Shown piece by piece: positions 43,251 through 51,411 of a stretch of 64,000 nucleotides of DNA. The notes under the pieces were generated by a model. That model was not told the origin of the DNA and made no database searches. It worked only from the letters and a program-made list of their open reading frames with translations. The position numbers and the translations under genes are program-made. This DNA is from Actinomycetes bacterium (GTDB taxonomy: Bacteria > Actinomycetota > Actinomycetes > S36-B12), in the NCBI GenBank assembly GCA_024639145.1, contig JAHEIZ010000007.1, forward strand, positions 1 to 64,000, given 5' to 3'. Positions within the stretch are counted from its first letter, which is position 1. Each line of letters opens with the position of its first letter.

Positions 43251-43256
43251 TAATCT
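43251..43256 (+). promoter_or_regulatory. -10 box, leaderless start of barrel protein 1
   Basis: TAATCT (five of six positions match TATAAT) lies 6 nt before ATG 43263, with no Shine-Dalgarno. Confidence 0.5.
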
Positions 43257-43262
43257 GCCGCC

Positions 43263-43763
43263 ATGAAGATCACGCGCGCCCTGACCGCCCTGTTCCTCGG
43301 CCTCGCAGTAGTCGTGGGTATCGCTGCCCCGGCACAGGCCACCTCACCTTCCGGGGTCACCACCATCACGGTCTACCACCAGCCTGTCGTGCCCACGGCA
43401 GTCACCGGATCGGGCATCGGTACGGTGCGCTACTTCTCCATGCCCACCGCCGTGAACGGCGTCGCCGCCGATGGCCAGTACATGACCGGCACCCTCACTA
43501 CTCTCGACGTCGGCGTGCCGGGCGGCCAGGAGATCCGGGCGTCAAACCTGAACTTCGTCTTCGGCTCCTCCGCGAACCAGCTTGTCGTCGGAGGCATCGC
43601 GATCTACCCCGCTGCCGGCGCCACCTTGCCCGACGGTGCTCGCGTGGTGCGGCCGGTGATCGGCGGTTCGGGTAAGTACGCCGGAGCAGTCGGCCAGGCC
43701 ATCTCCACGAACCTCGGTTCCAAGGGCTGGACCCACGTCTTCAGAATCCGGATTCCTTCCTAG
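43263..43763 (+). CDS. Secreted allene-oxide-cyclase/dirigent-like barrel protein 1
   Basis: 166 aa. It has a Sec signal peptide (TALFLGLAVVVGIAAPAQA, cleavage near AQA-TS). The mature part is all-beta with PGGQEIRASNLNF and the loop IGGSGKYAGAVGQAIS, which is the signature of actinobacterial allene oxide cyclase barrel-like/dirigent-like proteins. A paralog lies at 62523-63017 with the same two signatures. The catalytic role of such bacterial proteins is not known. It stands alone between the CLC gene and the potassium channel. Confidence 0.72.
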   Translation: MKITRALTALFLGLAVVVGIAAPAQATSPSGVTTITVYHQPVVPTAVTGSGIGTVRYFSMPTAVNGVAADGQYMTGTLTTLDVGVPGGQEIRASNLNFVFGSSANQLVVGGIAIYPAAGATLPDGARVVRPVIGGSGKYAGAVGQAISTNLGSKGWTHVFRIRIPS

Positions 43764-43789
43764 CGTCAGGGCAACCCACGCCCGTCTCC

Positions 43790-43795
43790 TACGCT
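43790..43795 (+). promoter_or_regulatory. -10 box, leaderless start of potassium channel gene
   Basis: TACGCT (TANNNT class) lies 7 nt before ATG 43803, with no Shine-Dalgarno. Confidence 0.4.
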
Positions 43796-43802
43796 TACCG
43801 CC

Positions 43803-44597
43803 ATGTCCACGACTGACACTGCCGTCTCGCGTCGCCAGATCTGGTTAAAGGCCTACCTGGCACACACGACCGGACTGCTCTCCACGCTCGCGCTGGTCTA
43901 CCTCTTCACGTATTCCGTTCAGTCGATCTGGCATGACCCCGGCGCCCGGTGGTACTTCTGGCTGGATCTCTTCGGAAAGTTCCTCTGGCTGCTCTTCGCG
44001 GTCGACCTGGTGTTCCGCTTCTGCATGACCTCGCCGCGCACGCACTTCTTCCGCAAGAACTGGCTCGACACCGTCACGGTGGTTATTCCGCAGCTTCGTG
44101 CACTTCGCGCACTTCGAGCATTCACCGGCGGCGGCATCATCTCGAAGAAGGGCCTGCTGTCCGGCAGCGCAATCGCCTCGGGAATTGTCGCTGTGATCTT
44201 GATCGTCTGGGTCGGCGGCCTCATGGTCCTCAATGCCGAGCGCGGTGCTCCGGGTGCCGAGATCACCTCCTTGGGCGATGCGGTGTGGTGGGGCTTCGAG
44301 ACCATCACGACTGTTGGCTACGGAGACTTCGTTCCTGTCACCGCACTCGGACGCGGCTATGCCGTCGCAATCATGTTCGTCGGCATCAGCGTGCTCGGTG
44401 TCGTGTCGGCGACATTTGCCTCGTCACTGGTGAAGAAGGGCAATACGAGCGCACCTGCGCCTGAATCGCCGCAGCAGCTCATCCTCGATCAATTGGCCGA
44501 GCTCAAGGCGATGGTGTCTGACCTCGAGGCGCGCCTCGAAGGAAAGTCGTCTGTTGCTGAGACCCCGGCGTCCACTCCGCCCACCGCGGCTTCATGA
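43803..44597 (+). CDS. Voltage-gated-type potassium channel
   Basis: 264-aa membrane protein with six membrane segments. An S4-like segment has spaced Arg (QLRALRALRAF), and the pore loop carries the K+ selectivity filter TTVGYGD (about residue 178). After S6 a predicted coiled coil follows (LILDQLAELKAMVSDLEARL), likely a tetramerisation helix, then a Thr/Pro-rich tail. This is a Kv-type layout on a single polypeptide. A strong hairpin between the convergent genes follows it at 44612-44648. Confidence 0.92.
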   Translation: MSTTDTAVSRRQIWLKAYLAHTTGLLSTLALVYLFTYSVQSIWHDPGARWYFWLDLFGKFLWLLFAVDLVFRFCMTSPRTHFFRKNWLDTVTVVIPQLRALRALRAFTGGGIISKKGLLSGSAIASGIVAVILIVWVGGLMVLNAERGAPGAEITSLGDAVWWGFETITTVGYGDFVPVTALGRGYAVAIMFVGISVLGVVSATFASSLVKKGNTSAPAPESPQQLILDQLAELKAMVSDLEARLEGKSSVAETPASTPPTAAS

Positions 44598-44611
44598 CGG
44601 TGTCCTGACAT

Positions 44612-44648
44612 GAGTGAGGGTGAGGCGGAATCCGCCTCACCCTCACTC
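44612..44648. terminator. Convergent-gene terminator hairpin
   Basis: Perfect 18-bp arms (GAGTGAGGGTGAGGCGGA and its complement) with essentially no loop, between the convergent potassium channel gene and the Gly/Met-rich gene. The tails are only weakly T-rich, so efficiency is uncertain. Confidence 0.7.
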
Positions 44649-44671
44649 GTCATGCTCTAAGAAAGTCCTGC

Positions 44672-45295
44672 TCAGCCTGCCTGATTGCGCATTCCGCCGA
44701 CGAAGCCCTTGAGCTGATCGAGGAACTGCTGCTGATCACTGGTGAGACCCTGGCCGCTCTGCAACTGGTTCAGGAAGTCCTGAATGCCATTGCCCTGCAT
44801 CATTGGGCCGGGACCCTGCTGACCGCCCAGTGCCGGGCCGTTACCCAAGTCACCGCCCATCATGCCGCCGCCCTGGTTGCCACCAGCCCAGTTGTCACCA
44901 TCGGGATCGACACCACGCTGGCCATCGCCACCCATCATCGGACCATTGCCCTGCTGGCCGTCCATCATGCCGCCGCCCTGGTTGCCACCACCCCAGTTGT
45001 CACCATCGGGATCGACACCACGCTGGCCGCCGTCCTGCCCATTGCGGTCGGCCGACACGGTCAGCGTGGCCTCCCGGTGGTTCTTGCTGTCATGGTTGCC
45101 GATCGAGTAGCCGATCACGCCGGCTCCGAGAACGAGCACAGCACCGACGACGGCGGAGACACCGGCGAGTACGTACTTGCCCACGCTCTTGCTCTTCTCC
45201 GCCGGAACCGTTGCAGAGATTGGCGGCAGGACAGCCGGCGCCGGGGCGGCCACAGGTTCTTGCGGAGTAGTCATGTCGTTGGTGTTGTCGTCCAT
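44672..45295 (-). CDS. Gly/Met-rich single-pass membrane protein with internal repeat
   Basis: 207 aa from ATG 45295, preceded by GAGGAGA. A Pro-rich cytoplasmic tail comes first, then one membrane segment (VLAGVSAVVGAVLVLGAGVIG), then an external part with two copies of RGVDPDGDNWGGGNQGGGMM-like sequence, 35 residues apart. The C-terminal 50 residues are helical (IQDFLNQLQSGQGLTSDQQQ). I do not recognise a family. The repeat is nearly identical at the DNA level. Confidence 0.68.
   Translation of the reverse strand: MDDNTNDMTTPQEPVAAPAPAVLPPISATVPAEKSKSVGKYVLAGVSAVVGAVLVLGAGVIGYSIGNHDSKNHREATLTVSADRNGQDGGQRGVDPDGDNWGGGNQGGGMMDGQQGNGPMMGGDGQRGVDPDGDNWAGGNQGGGMMGGDLGNGPALGGQQGPGPMMQGNGIQDFLNQLQSGQGLTSDQQQFLDQLKGFVGGMRNQAG
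44857..45028. repeat. 67-bp direct repeat, two copies
   Basis: Copies at 44857-44923 and 44962-45028 differ at one base, with a period of 105 bp (35 codons). They encode the repeated Gly/Met-rich module. Confidence 0.85.
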
Positions 45296-45378
45296 TGTCT
45301 GTCTCCTCGTATCGAAGTTCGTGAGACCACTATGGCGAAAGCAGATCAGCAAACGACCCTGCGAGTGTTAAGGGAATG

Positions 45379-47394
45379 TCAGGAAGCAGGTGATGCGCAG
45401 AACACGCCGTAGTCATCGGATTTGGGCACGATCGCCCAACCCCTCGTCGTGGAGCCGGTGGCCGCACGGCCTTGCTCCCAGAGCACCGAACCACTCACCA
45501 CGCCGTTTCCGGTGATCAGTCCGGGCTTGGTTCCCTCGCATGACGACGTCGGACGATCGATCACGAGAAGTTGAAGGACGGACTCCCCCGGCAGCGCGTT
45601 GATGTCGGCGGACTCGAGGCTGATGTAGCCGGCGGGCACGGACTTGCCGACCAGGCTCGAATCGATGCCGATCGCGAAGGGGTGCTGCGGATCCGCAGGA
45701 GACAGATCATCCTGAGTCCATGGGTCCCGCTCTGGCGCGCCTGAGTAGACCCACGGCTTCGCGACTCCGCCGGCCACCGTGCTGAACACGGGAGGCGCAC
45801 CGAGCTCCTTGACCAGACTCGGTGCGAGAGTCAGGTTCGACGAAGGCGTGGCGCCTGCGGCATCGAGCACCGTCTGAGCGATCTGACCAGTCGATCGCGG
45901 CGCCGTGACGACCTTCGGACTCGTCTGGGCCGGGTCCTTGACCATCAACGGAACGTGTGCGATCTCCGACCAGCGCTGCTCGAGCGTGTCACCCACGCGG
46001 CGATCGATCGTGGTCGACATCGTGGCACCGTGATCGGCGGTGAACACGATCATGGTGTTGTCCATCAGGTTGTTCTGCTCGAGATAGTCGAGAAGCTGAC
46101 CCAGCTGGCGATCCATGTCGATCGCAGCATTGGCCCATAGGCGCCTCTCGATCGACTCAAGCTGCGTCGAGGTGTAGAGCCCGGCCTTATCGCTGCCCAC
46201 CATGTGGGCTCCCGTGACGACGGGCAAGGTGGCCGGGTAGATCAGCTTGCCCTCGCGATCGACGGCCCACGGCGCATGAGTGCGAATCGTGTGCCAGAGG
46301 GCGAAGAATGGCGCATCGGGGCTGGTCTTGCGCACGGAGTCGATTCCGCTGATCGCCTTGCCCACGGTGTGGCCCTCGGCATTGTCACCGAACTCGTCGC
46401 CACCGCTCCAGAAGTCACGCCACTTGCCGTCGAGCTCAGGGAAGACGTTGCTGAACGGAGGTGCGAGCGCGACCCTGCCGGCGACAGCCGCTGTGTCCTT
46501 CGCGAAATTCACGAAACGCGTGACGACGCTCGTCTCCTGGTCATTGCCTGCGCTCGCACAGTCATTGGTGTCGCATTCAAAGTGGTAGATGGGCGACTCC
46601 ATCACGACGGAGTACTCAGTGCCGAGACCGGGAACGATGCCGATGCCGGCTCGTACCTTGTCCATGCGATCACTTCCCACGGCCGGTACGTCGGCGATGC
46701 CATTGAGCTGAGCAGGCACCGCGTAGTCGGTGTAATTCGCGGAAGCGTAGGCGTGCGTGTAGGTAGTCGACACCTTCTGCAGCCGCTGGAGATTGGGGAA
46801 CTCCGGTCGCACCGCTCCTGCCTGATCCATCACCAGCGGGTATTGGAGCTCATCGGAGATTACCCACACCACGTTCGGCCGCTGGGCGTCCGCCGTGAAT
46901 GCGAGTTCATTTGCGGTTGACGGAACCCCGCCCACAAGCGTGAGCACCAGCGGCACCGCGGCGGCTCCTGCCGCGAACAGCATCAGGATCAGACCCATGG
47001 TGATGCGGCGTGAAAGCTCGGTCAGCACAAGCGCCAGGGCGAGTCCCACGATCGGTCCCAGGATCGGTACCGAAGAGAGGAAGGAGCGCGAGAGAAGGTT
47101 GCCGAGCAGGAACCAGGTGGAGAGAAGCATGACGGCCGAGGCCGTGATGTCGAAGGCGCGCACGCTTGCCTTGCGACGAATGAGGGTGAAGATGCCGAAG
47201 AGGATCAGCCACAGACCGATGATCGCGATGAGGAGCACGGCAAGCCAGGCGATGGCCGACACCCCGTGCGCGGCGAAGAAGACCTGGTTGCTCGCGATCT
47301 TCTCATTCGACGGAATGACGATGACGAGGATGAACGGAGCGAGAATCCACGCCGCGGTATCGCGCGCGCTCAGGTTGCGCCGTTCGCGGAGCAT
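45379..47394 (-). CDS. Membrane sulfatase-superfamily enzyme (phosphoglycerol-transferase-like)
   Basis: 671 aa. Four or five membrane segments occupy the first 160 residues. A large external alkaline-phosphatase-fold domain follows (PNVVWVISDELQYPLV, then MIVFTADHGATM). The C-x-P-x-R formylglycine signature is missing, so it is closer to LTA-synthase/phosphoglycerol transferase-like enzymes than to true sulfatases. The nucleophile is probably the Thr in ANYTDYAVPAQL. It begins 1 bp after the methyltransferase stop and is the last gene of a three-gene operon. Confidence 0.8.
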   Translation of the reverse strand: MLRERRNLSARDTAAWILAPFILVIVIPSNEKIASNQVFFAAHGVSAIAWLAVLLIAIIGLWLILFGIFTLIRRKASVRAFDITASAVMLLSTWFLLGNLLSRSFLSSVPILGPIVGLALALVLTELSRRITMGLILMLFAAGAAAVPLVLTLVGGVPSTANELAFTADAQRPNVVWVISDELQYPLVMDQAGAVRPEFPNLQRLQKVSTTYTHAYASANYTDYAVPAQLNGIADVPAVGSDRMDKVRAGIGIVPGLGTEYSVVMESPIYHFECDTNDCASAGNDQETSVVTRFVNFAKDTAAVAGRVALAPPFSNVFPELDGKWRDFWSGGDEFGDNAEGHTVGKAISGIDSVRKTSPDAPFFALWHTIRTHAPWAVDREGKLIYPATLPVVTGAHMVGSDKAGLYTSTQLESIERRLWANAAIDMDRQLGQLLDYLEQNNLMDNTMIVFTADHGATMSTTIDRRVGDTLEQRWSEIAHVPLMVKDPAQTSPKVVTAPRSTGQIAQTVLDAAGATPSSNLTLAPSLVKELGAPPVFSTVAGGVAKPWVYSGAPERDPWTQDDLSPADPQHPFAIGIDSSLVGKSVPAGYISLESADINALPGESVLQLLVIDRPTSSCEGTKPGLITGNGVVSGSVLWEQGRAATGSTTRGWAIVPKSDDYGVFCASPAS

Positions 47395-47395
47395 G

Positions 47396-48829
47396 TCAGT
47401 TCCAGGCGTTGACGACGACGCGCGTGGCAGACGTGGTGCCTACCTCGTCGACGTGTGCGAAGCGGGCGCGAAGGGCATCGAGCAGCGCTGCGGTGGAGTA
47501 ATCGCCACTCCAGTTCGGGATCTGGCTGAGCAGGAGGCGCACCTTCTCGTCATCCTCGGTCGCGAACTCGATCTGCACCGGCGCCCCGAATCGGGCGAGT
47601 GCCTCGATCGCGAAGGGCATCGGGGTGCCCTGGGTGATGACGACGTGGTGCAGAACTGCCTGACAGATCACGGCTGTCGGATGCACCCGCGCGAGATAGG
47701 AGGCGAACTCGGCATCGAGGAGGCCTGATGCGGGGCTGAGATTCGTGATGTCGCCGAGAATCGGCGTGATGCGCCCTGCGAGATCGGCATTGGTCGAGAC
47801 ACCGGCATAGAGCACATCGAGCGCGCCCGCATCGGCATCCATCACGATGACGCCGGCGTTGGCGTCGCGCACGAGTCGCGATGCCGTGAAGCCGTCATTG
47901 CCGCCGACGTCGAGAACGAGACGCTCACGCCCGGGATGGGCGTTGATGAATTCGGCAGCGAATGCCGACTTCCGGGTGAGGTCGCTCTCTTCGTAGTGCT
48001 CTCGCGAGCCGTAGCCAACCCATGTCGTGGCATGTGCCTGGCCGTGCAGCTTGGTGATCTGCTTCGCCAGTCTCTTGGTCAGGCCCTTCGTCGCCGAAAG
48101 GGCGAGATCACGATTCTTATTGGCCTCGCCGGCGAACTGGGTCTCGCTCGGTGCCTTGGATGTCGGACGAGTAGTGGCCTGGAGGAGAAGCAGAGACAGA
48201 CTGCGGCGCTTGCCCTTCGGCAGGAGCTGGCGCGCGGCATCGGATCGCAGTCCGCGATGACGCGAGAGCTGCCAGGCGTCGGCCGCGGTCACGTGGTCGC
48301 CTGAGCCGACTGCCAGCGGATTGATGAAGTGCTCGATGAATTGCCGCGAGGCATTCCACGAGGGGTTGGGGCGCCAGGCCTCGATCGAGCCGATGTCGAT
48401 GAAGCGCGGATTGAGACCGTCAAACTGCACGTTGAAGGCCGAGGCATCCTTGAGATCCAGGCCGATATCGAGCAACCGCATGCGCAGGTTGAGCGTGAGT
48501 TGGGCGGCCGACTCCAGGAGCGAGTTCGGCCACTCCCATGGGTAGGTAATGACCTCGACGGTGTCGACGCGGAACACGCGAGAGCCAGGCTTCGTCTCGC
48601 GCCCGGCACTTCGGGCGAATGCGTCGAGGACTCGCGATGACTCGTCGCCGTCGACTCGATCGAAGGGAACGAGTGCACCTTCGGCGATCAGAGCGGAATA
48701 GAGAGCTGAGTCGCGGAGGGTGTCGATCGCGGACGCGGACGCCGGGCTCGCGATGCGGTACCAGGTGCCATCGTGACGAAAGGCAGCGTTCTCGGGGTCG
48801 CGGAAGCTGGCCGTCGGCTGTGAGCTCAC
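47396..48829 (-). CDS. SAM-dependent methyltransferase with N-terminal extension
   Basis: 477 aa. The C-terminal half is a class I Rossmann methyltransferase with motif I RLVLDVGGNDGFTASRL (about residue 300) and acidic loop VMDADAGALDVLY. The first 250 residues form a separate domain (FRHDGTWYRIASPASASAIDTL) of unknown role. The start overlaps the small-protein stop by 4 bp. Its operon partners, a tiny membrane protein and a surface sulfatase-like enzyme, suggest modification of an exported glycan or lipid. Confidence 0.82.
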   Translation of the reverse strand: MSSQPTASFRDPENAAFRHDGTWYRIASPASASAIDTLRDSALYSALIAEGALVPFDRVDGDESSRVLDAFARSAGRETKPGSRVFRVDTVEVITYPWEWPNSLLESAAQLTLNLRMRLLDIGLDLKDASAFNVQFDGLNPRFIDIGSIEAWRPNPSWNASRQFIEHFINPLAVGSGDHVTAADAWQLSRHRGLRSDAARQLLPKGKRRSLSLLLLQATTRPTSKAPSETQFAGEANKNRDLALSATKGLTKRLAKQITKLHGQAHATTWVGYGSREHYEESDLTRKSAFAAEFINAHPGRERLVLDVGGNDGFTASRLVRDANAGVIVMDADAGALDVLYAGVSTNADLAGRITPILGDITNLSPASGLLDAEFASYLARVHPTAVICQAVLHHVVITQGTPMPFAIEALARFGAPVQIEFATEDDEKVRLLLSQIPNWSGDYSTAALLDALRARFAHVDEVGTTSATRVVVNAWN

Positions 48830-49026
48830 TGCTCGGTCGGTGCCGGATCAGTGGTGGTCGACTCAGCCACGGAGTCGGCCTGCGGAGCGGTCTTGCCGGG
48901 TCCGCGCCCACGGATCTGCGCCCACTTCGAGCGGATGAAGAACCAGATGCCCGCGGCACCGCTGGCAATGGCTGCCAGCAGGTAGGAACCCGTCCCGGCG
49001 TCGATATAACCGACGGTCTTCAGCAT
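48826..49026 (-). CDS. Tiny YIDAGTGS membrane protein
   Basis: 66 aa with one membrane segment. The N-terminal motif is YIDAGTGSYLLAAIASG, close to the YIDPGTGS-type opening known from other bacterial small membrane proteins, followed by GIWFFIRSKWAQIRG. The tail is Ser/Thr/Pro rich. It is the first gene of the operon. I cannot assign a function. Family membership is inferred from the motif. Confidence 0.7.
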   Translation of the reverse strand: MLKTVGYIDAGTGSYLLAAIASGAAGIWFFIRSKWAQIRGRGPGKTAPQADSVAESTTTDPAPTEQ

Positions 49027-49076
49027 CTGTTCACCTCTTGGTCGAATGCGCGTTAGGTGGAGCGTACAGGCAGGTG

Positions 49077-49082
49077 CAGACT
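49077..49082 (+). promoter_or_regulatory. -10 box, leaderless start of YczE gene
   Basis: CAGACT lies 6 nt before GTG 49089, with no Shine-Dalgarno. This spacing is the main reason for choosing that start. Confidence 0.4.
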
Positions 49083-49088
49083 GGGTCG

Positions 49089-49742
49089 GTGCAGTCCGCG
49101 GCCCTGAGATCCCCGAGAAGTTGGGGAATCCTGATCCTCGGAACGGTGTGCGCGGGAATTGCCGTGGCGCTCCTTCTCGATACAGCCTTCGGAGTCGCCC
49201 CTGTCGATGCCGTGTTCTCGGGCATCAGCCGAAAGACCGGCATCAGCGTGGGCACTGCCCTCATCGCGGCGTGCATGGTCCTGGTGCTCCTGGCGTGGGC
49301 CCTCGGGGTCAAGCCGGGGCTGGGCACGGTGGTCTCGTTCTTCGGTATCGGCCTCTCTGTCGATGCCACGACCTGGGTTCTCGAGTCGACCGGCTGGAGC
49401 GTGACTGACGCTTCGTGGCAGCTGCGCCTGGTGGTCTGGCTTCTCGCCGCCCCCCTCTTGGGTTTCGCCGCAGCCTGCATGTACTCCAGCGGACTCGGCG
49501 CCAGCCCTTACGACCTCTTCGTGCAGTCGATGGGTCGGTTCCATCTGTCGATTCCTGTCGCACGCGTGATCATTGACGGCGCCATGCTGATCGTGGCCTT
49601 CGCGATCGGAGGCGCCTGGGGCCTGGGCACAGTGGGGCTGATGCTGGCGATCCCCCTGTTCCTCAAGCTCTTCTTGCCGCTGGTCGGCCGGTTCGCCCCC
49701 CATCAGTCCTTCGAGCATCCCTCCCGCATGTCTAATAGTTGA
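49089..49742 (+). CDS. YczE-like integral membrane protein
   Basis: 217 aa from GTG 49089; the track start uses a TTG at 49038 that I reject. Five hydrophobic segments are present, with family motifs GVAPVDAVFSGISRKTG and SSGLGASPYDLFVQSM. YczE-type proteins are membrane proteins of poorly known function, sometimes tied to secondary-metabolite production. The gene is divergent from the tiny YIDAGTGS gene. Confidence 0.82.
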   Translation: MQSAALRSPRSWGILILGTVCAGIAVALLLDTAFGVAPVDAVFSGISRKTGISVGTALIAACMVLVLLAWALGVKPGLGTVVSFFGIGLSVDATTWVLESTGWSVTDASWQLRLVVWLLAAPLLGFAAACMYSSGLGASPYDLFVQSMGRFHLSIPVARVIIDGAMLIVAFAIGGAWGLGTVGLMLAIPLFLKLFLPLVGRFAPHQSFEHPSRMSNS

Positions 49743-49753
49743 CAGTTCAACTA
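49736..49753 (+). promoter_or_regulatory. MarR-like operator palindrome over the dioxygenase promoter
   Basis: TAGTTGA and TCAACTA, separated by 4 bp, form a perfect 18-bp inverted repeat. The shape resembles MarR-family sites. It overlaps the -35 hexamer at 49739-49744, so a bound repressor would block the promoter. No MarR gene lies in the window. Confidence 0.65.
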
Positions 49754-49767
49754 CATGGACGGATACT
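49739..49767 (+). promoter_or_regulatory. Consensus promoter of the extradiol dioxygenase gene
   Basis: TTGACA (perfect -35) at 49739-49744, a 17-bp spacer, and GATACT (-10) at 49762-49767. The start codon begins 7 nt past the -10, so transcription should start at the ATG itself (leaderless). Confidence 0.75.
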
Positions 49768-49773
49768 TGTCCC

Positions 49774-50562
49774 ATGAGTACCGATACCGACCGCATGCCC
49801 GCTCTCTTCCTGGGCCACGGTGCGCCTCCCCTGCTCGATGACCGGCTCTGGACTGCGCAGTTGTCGGCCTGGGCCGGAGAGCTGCCGAAGCCGAAGGCGA
49901 TCCTGATCGTCTCGGCCCACTGGGAGCAGGCGCCGATGAGCCTGTCCGCAACCGATGCGGCCACCCCCCTCATCTACGACTTCGGCGGATTCGATCCCAA
50001 GTACTTTCGCGAGACCTATGCCACGCCCGACGCCTCGGCCCTCGCGAAGCTCGTGACCTCTCTCATGCCGGACGGCATGTCCGTGCACCAGCACAAGAGC
50101 CGAGGTCTCGACCACGGGGCCTGGGTCCCGCTGAAGGTGATGTACCCGAAAGCTGACATCCCCGTTCTGCAGCTCTCGATTCCCACCCATGACCCCGCAG
50201 CGCTGATGGAGATCGGTCGCAGACTCCAGCCGCTGCGTGATGCGGGGGTCCTGATCATTGGCTCCGGCTTCCTCACGCATGGCCTGCCCTATCTTCGCGA
50301 CTGGAGCACCGACGCGGTTCCCCCCGGATGGTCGGTCGACTTTGACCTCTGGGCAACCGAGGCGATGGCGCGCGGCGATCTCGACACCTTGATGGACTAC
50401 CGGAATCAGGCACCCGGGATGCCCTACGCGCATCCGACCGTCGAGCACCTCTCCCCGCTCTTCATCGCGCTCGGCGCCGCAAGCGTTCCCGATAGCGCGC
50501 CTTCAGTGACCATCGACGGCTACTTTTATGGTCTGGCGAAGCGATCGATTCAGGTCGCCTGA
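49774..50562 (+). CDS. Class III extradiol dioxygenase (YgiD/DODA-like)
   Basis: Fe(II)-dependent ring-opening dioxygenase of the LigB fold, 262 aa. The metal-ligand regions are LFLGHGAPPLL (His), LIVSAHWE (His) and a catalytic His in RGLDHGAWVPLK. YgiD-type proteins act on DOPA-like catechols, and the natural substrate here is unknown. Transcription is predicted to be leaderless and subject to a MarR-like operator. It is followed 14 bp later by ppk2. Confidence 0.9.
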   Translation: MSTDTDRMPALFLGHGAPPLLDDRLWTAQLSAWAGELPKPKAILIVSAHWEQAPMSLSATDAATPLIYDFGGFDPKYFRETYATPDASALAKLVTSLMPDGMSVHQHKSRGLDHGAWVPLKVMYPKADIPVLQLSIPTHDPAALMEIGRRLQPLRDAGVLIIGSGFLTHGLPYLRDWSTDAVPPGWSVDFDLWATEAMARGDLDTLMDYRNQAPGMPYAHPTVEHLSPLFIALGAASVPDSAPSVTIDGYFYGLAKRSIQVA

Positions 50563-50576
50563 CGAAGGGCACGGCC

Positions 50577-51407
50577 ATGGGATCCACGAGTTCGACGAAG
50601 GATCCGCACTCCGACCGCATGCCTAAGAAGGTCTACGAAGCCGAGCTCTACCGCCTGCAGGCCGAACTCGTGAAGATGCAGGAATGGATACGCCTCGAGG
50701 GCCTGCGTCTCGTCGTGCTCTTCGAAGGTCGCGATGCCGCGGGCAAGGGCTCCGCGATCAAGCGCGTAGCCGAGTACCTCAATCCTCGCGTCGCCCAGAT
50801 CGTGGCATTGCCGACTCCCACAGAGCGACAGCGCACGCAGTGGTACTTCCAGCGCTATGTCGAGCACCTTCCCGCCGGCGGCGAGATTCGGCTCCTCGAT
50901 CGCTCCTGGTACAACCGCGCCGGGGTCGAGCGCGTGATGAACTTCTGCACCGCGGAGGAATACCGGCGCTTCCTTCATCAGACACCGATCTTCGAACGAC
51001 TCCTGATCGAGGACGGCATTCTCCTGCGCAAGTATTGGTTCAGTGTCAGCGATGACGAGCAGGAACGACGCTTCAAGTCGCGTCTCGAAGATCCGATGCG
51101 CCAGTGGAAGCTCTCGCCGATGGATCTCGAGTCGATCACGCGCTGGGAGGATTACTCTCGCGCGAAGGACGAGATGCTGGTGCACACCGACATCCCCGAG
51201 TCACCGTGGTTCGTGGTCGAGGCAGACGACAAGCGCCGCGCGCGCATCAACATGATTCATCACCTGCTGACGACCATTCCGTACGAGCAGGTGATGCGTC
51301 CACCCTTGGAGCTTCCGCATCGGCCGTCATCAAGCGGATACGAACGACCGCCCCGGGATCTCAATAACTACGTTCCCGATTACGCCGCGGGTCTGCCGGG
51401 GAGCTGA
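50577..51407 (+). CDS. ppk2: Polyphosphate kinase 2
   Basis: Uses polyphosphate to phosphorylate nucleoside phosphates, 276 aa. Walker A is GRDAAGKGSAIKR. The lid and Walker B-like region is LLDRSWYNRAGVERVM. The conserved YWFSVSDDEQERRFKSR and the C-terminal basic segment match the class I (one-domain) PPK2 group. It starts with ATG behind AAGG. It probably shares a transcript with the dioxygenase and ends just before the convergent bldC gene. Confidence 0.93.
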   Translation: MGSTSSTKDPHSDRMPKKVYEAELYRLQAELVKMQEWIRLEGLRLVVLFEGRDAAGKGSAIKRVAEYLNPRVAQIVALPTPTERQRTQWYFQRYVEHLPAGGEIRLLDRSWYNRAGVERVMNFCTAEEYRRFLHQTPIFERLLIEDGILLRKYWFSVSDDEQERRFKSRLEDPMRQWKLSPMDLESITRWEDYSRAKDEMLVHTDIPESPWFVVEADDKRRARINMIHHLLTTIPYEQVMRPPLELPHRPSSSGYERPPRDLNNYVPDYAAGLPGS

Positions 51408-51411
51408 GGGA

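Noticed and set aside
45379-47394. A classic formylglycine sulfatase
   Set aside because: It has no C/S-x-P-x-R motif and begins with a membrane-spanning block, unlike the sulfatase at the left edge.
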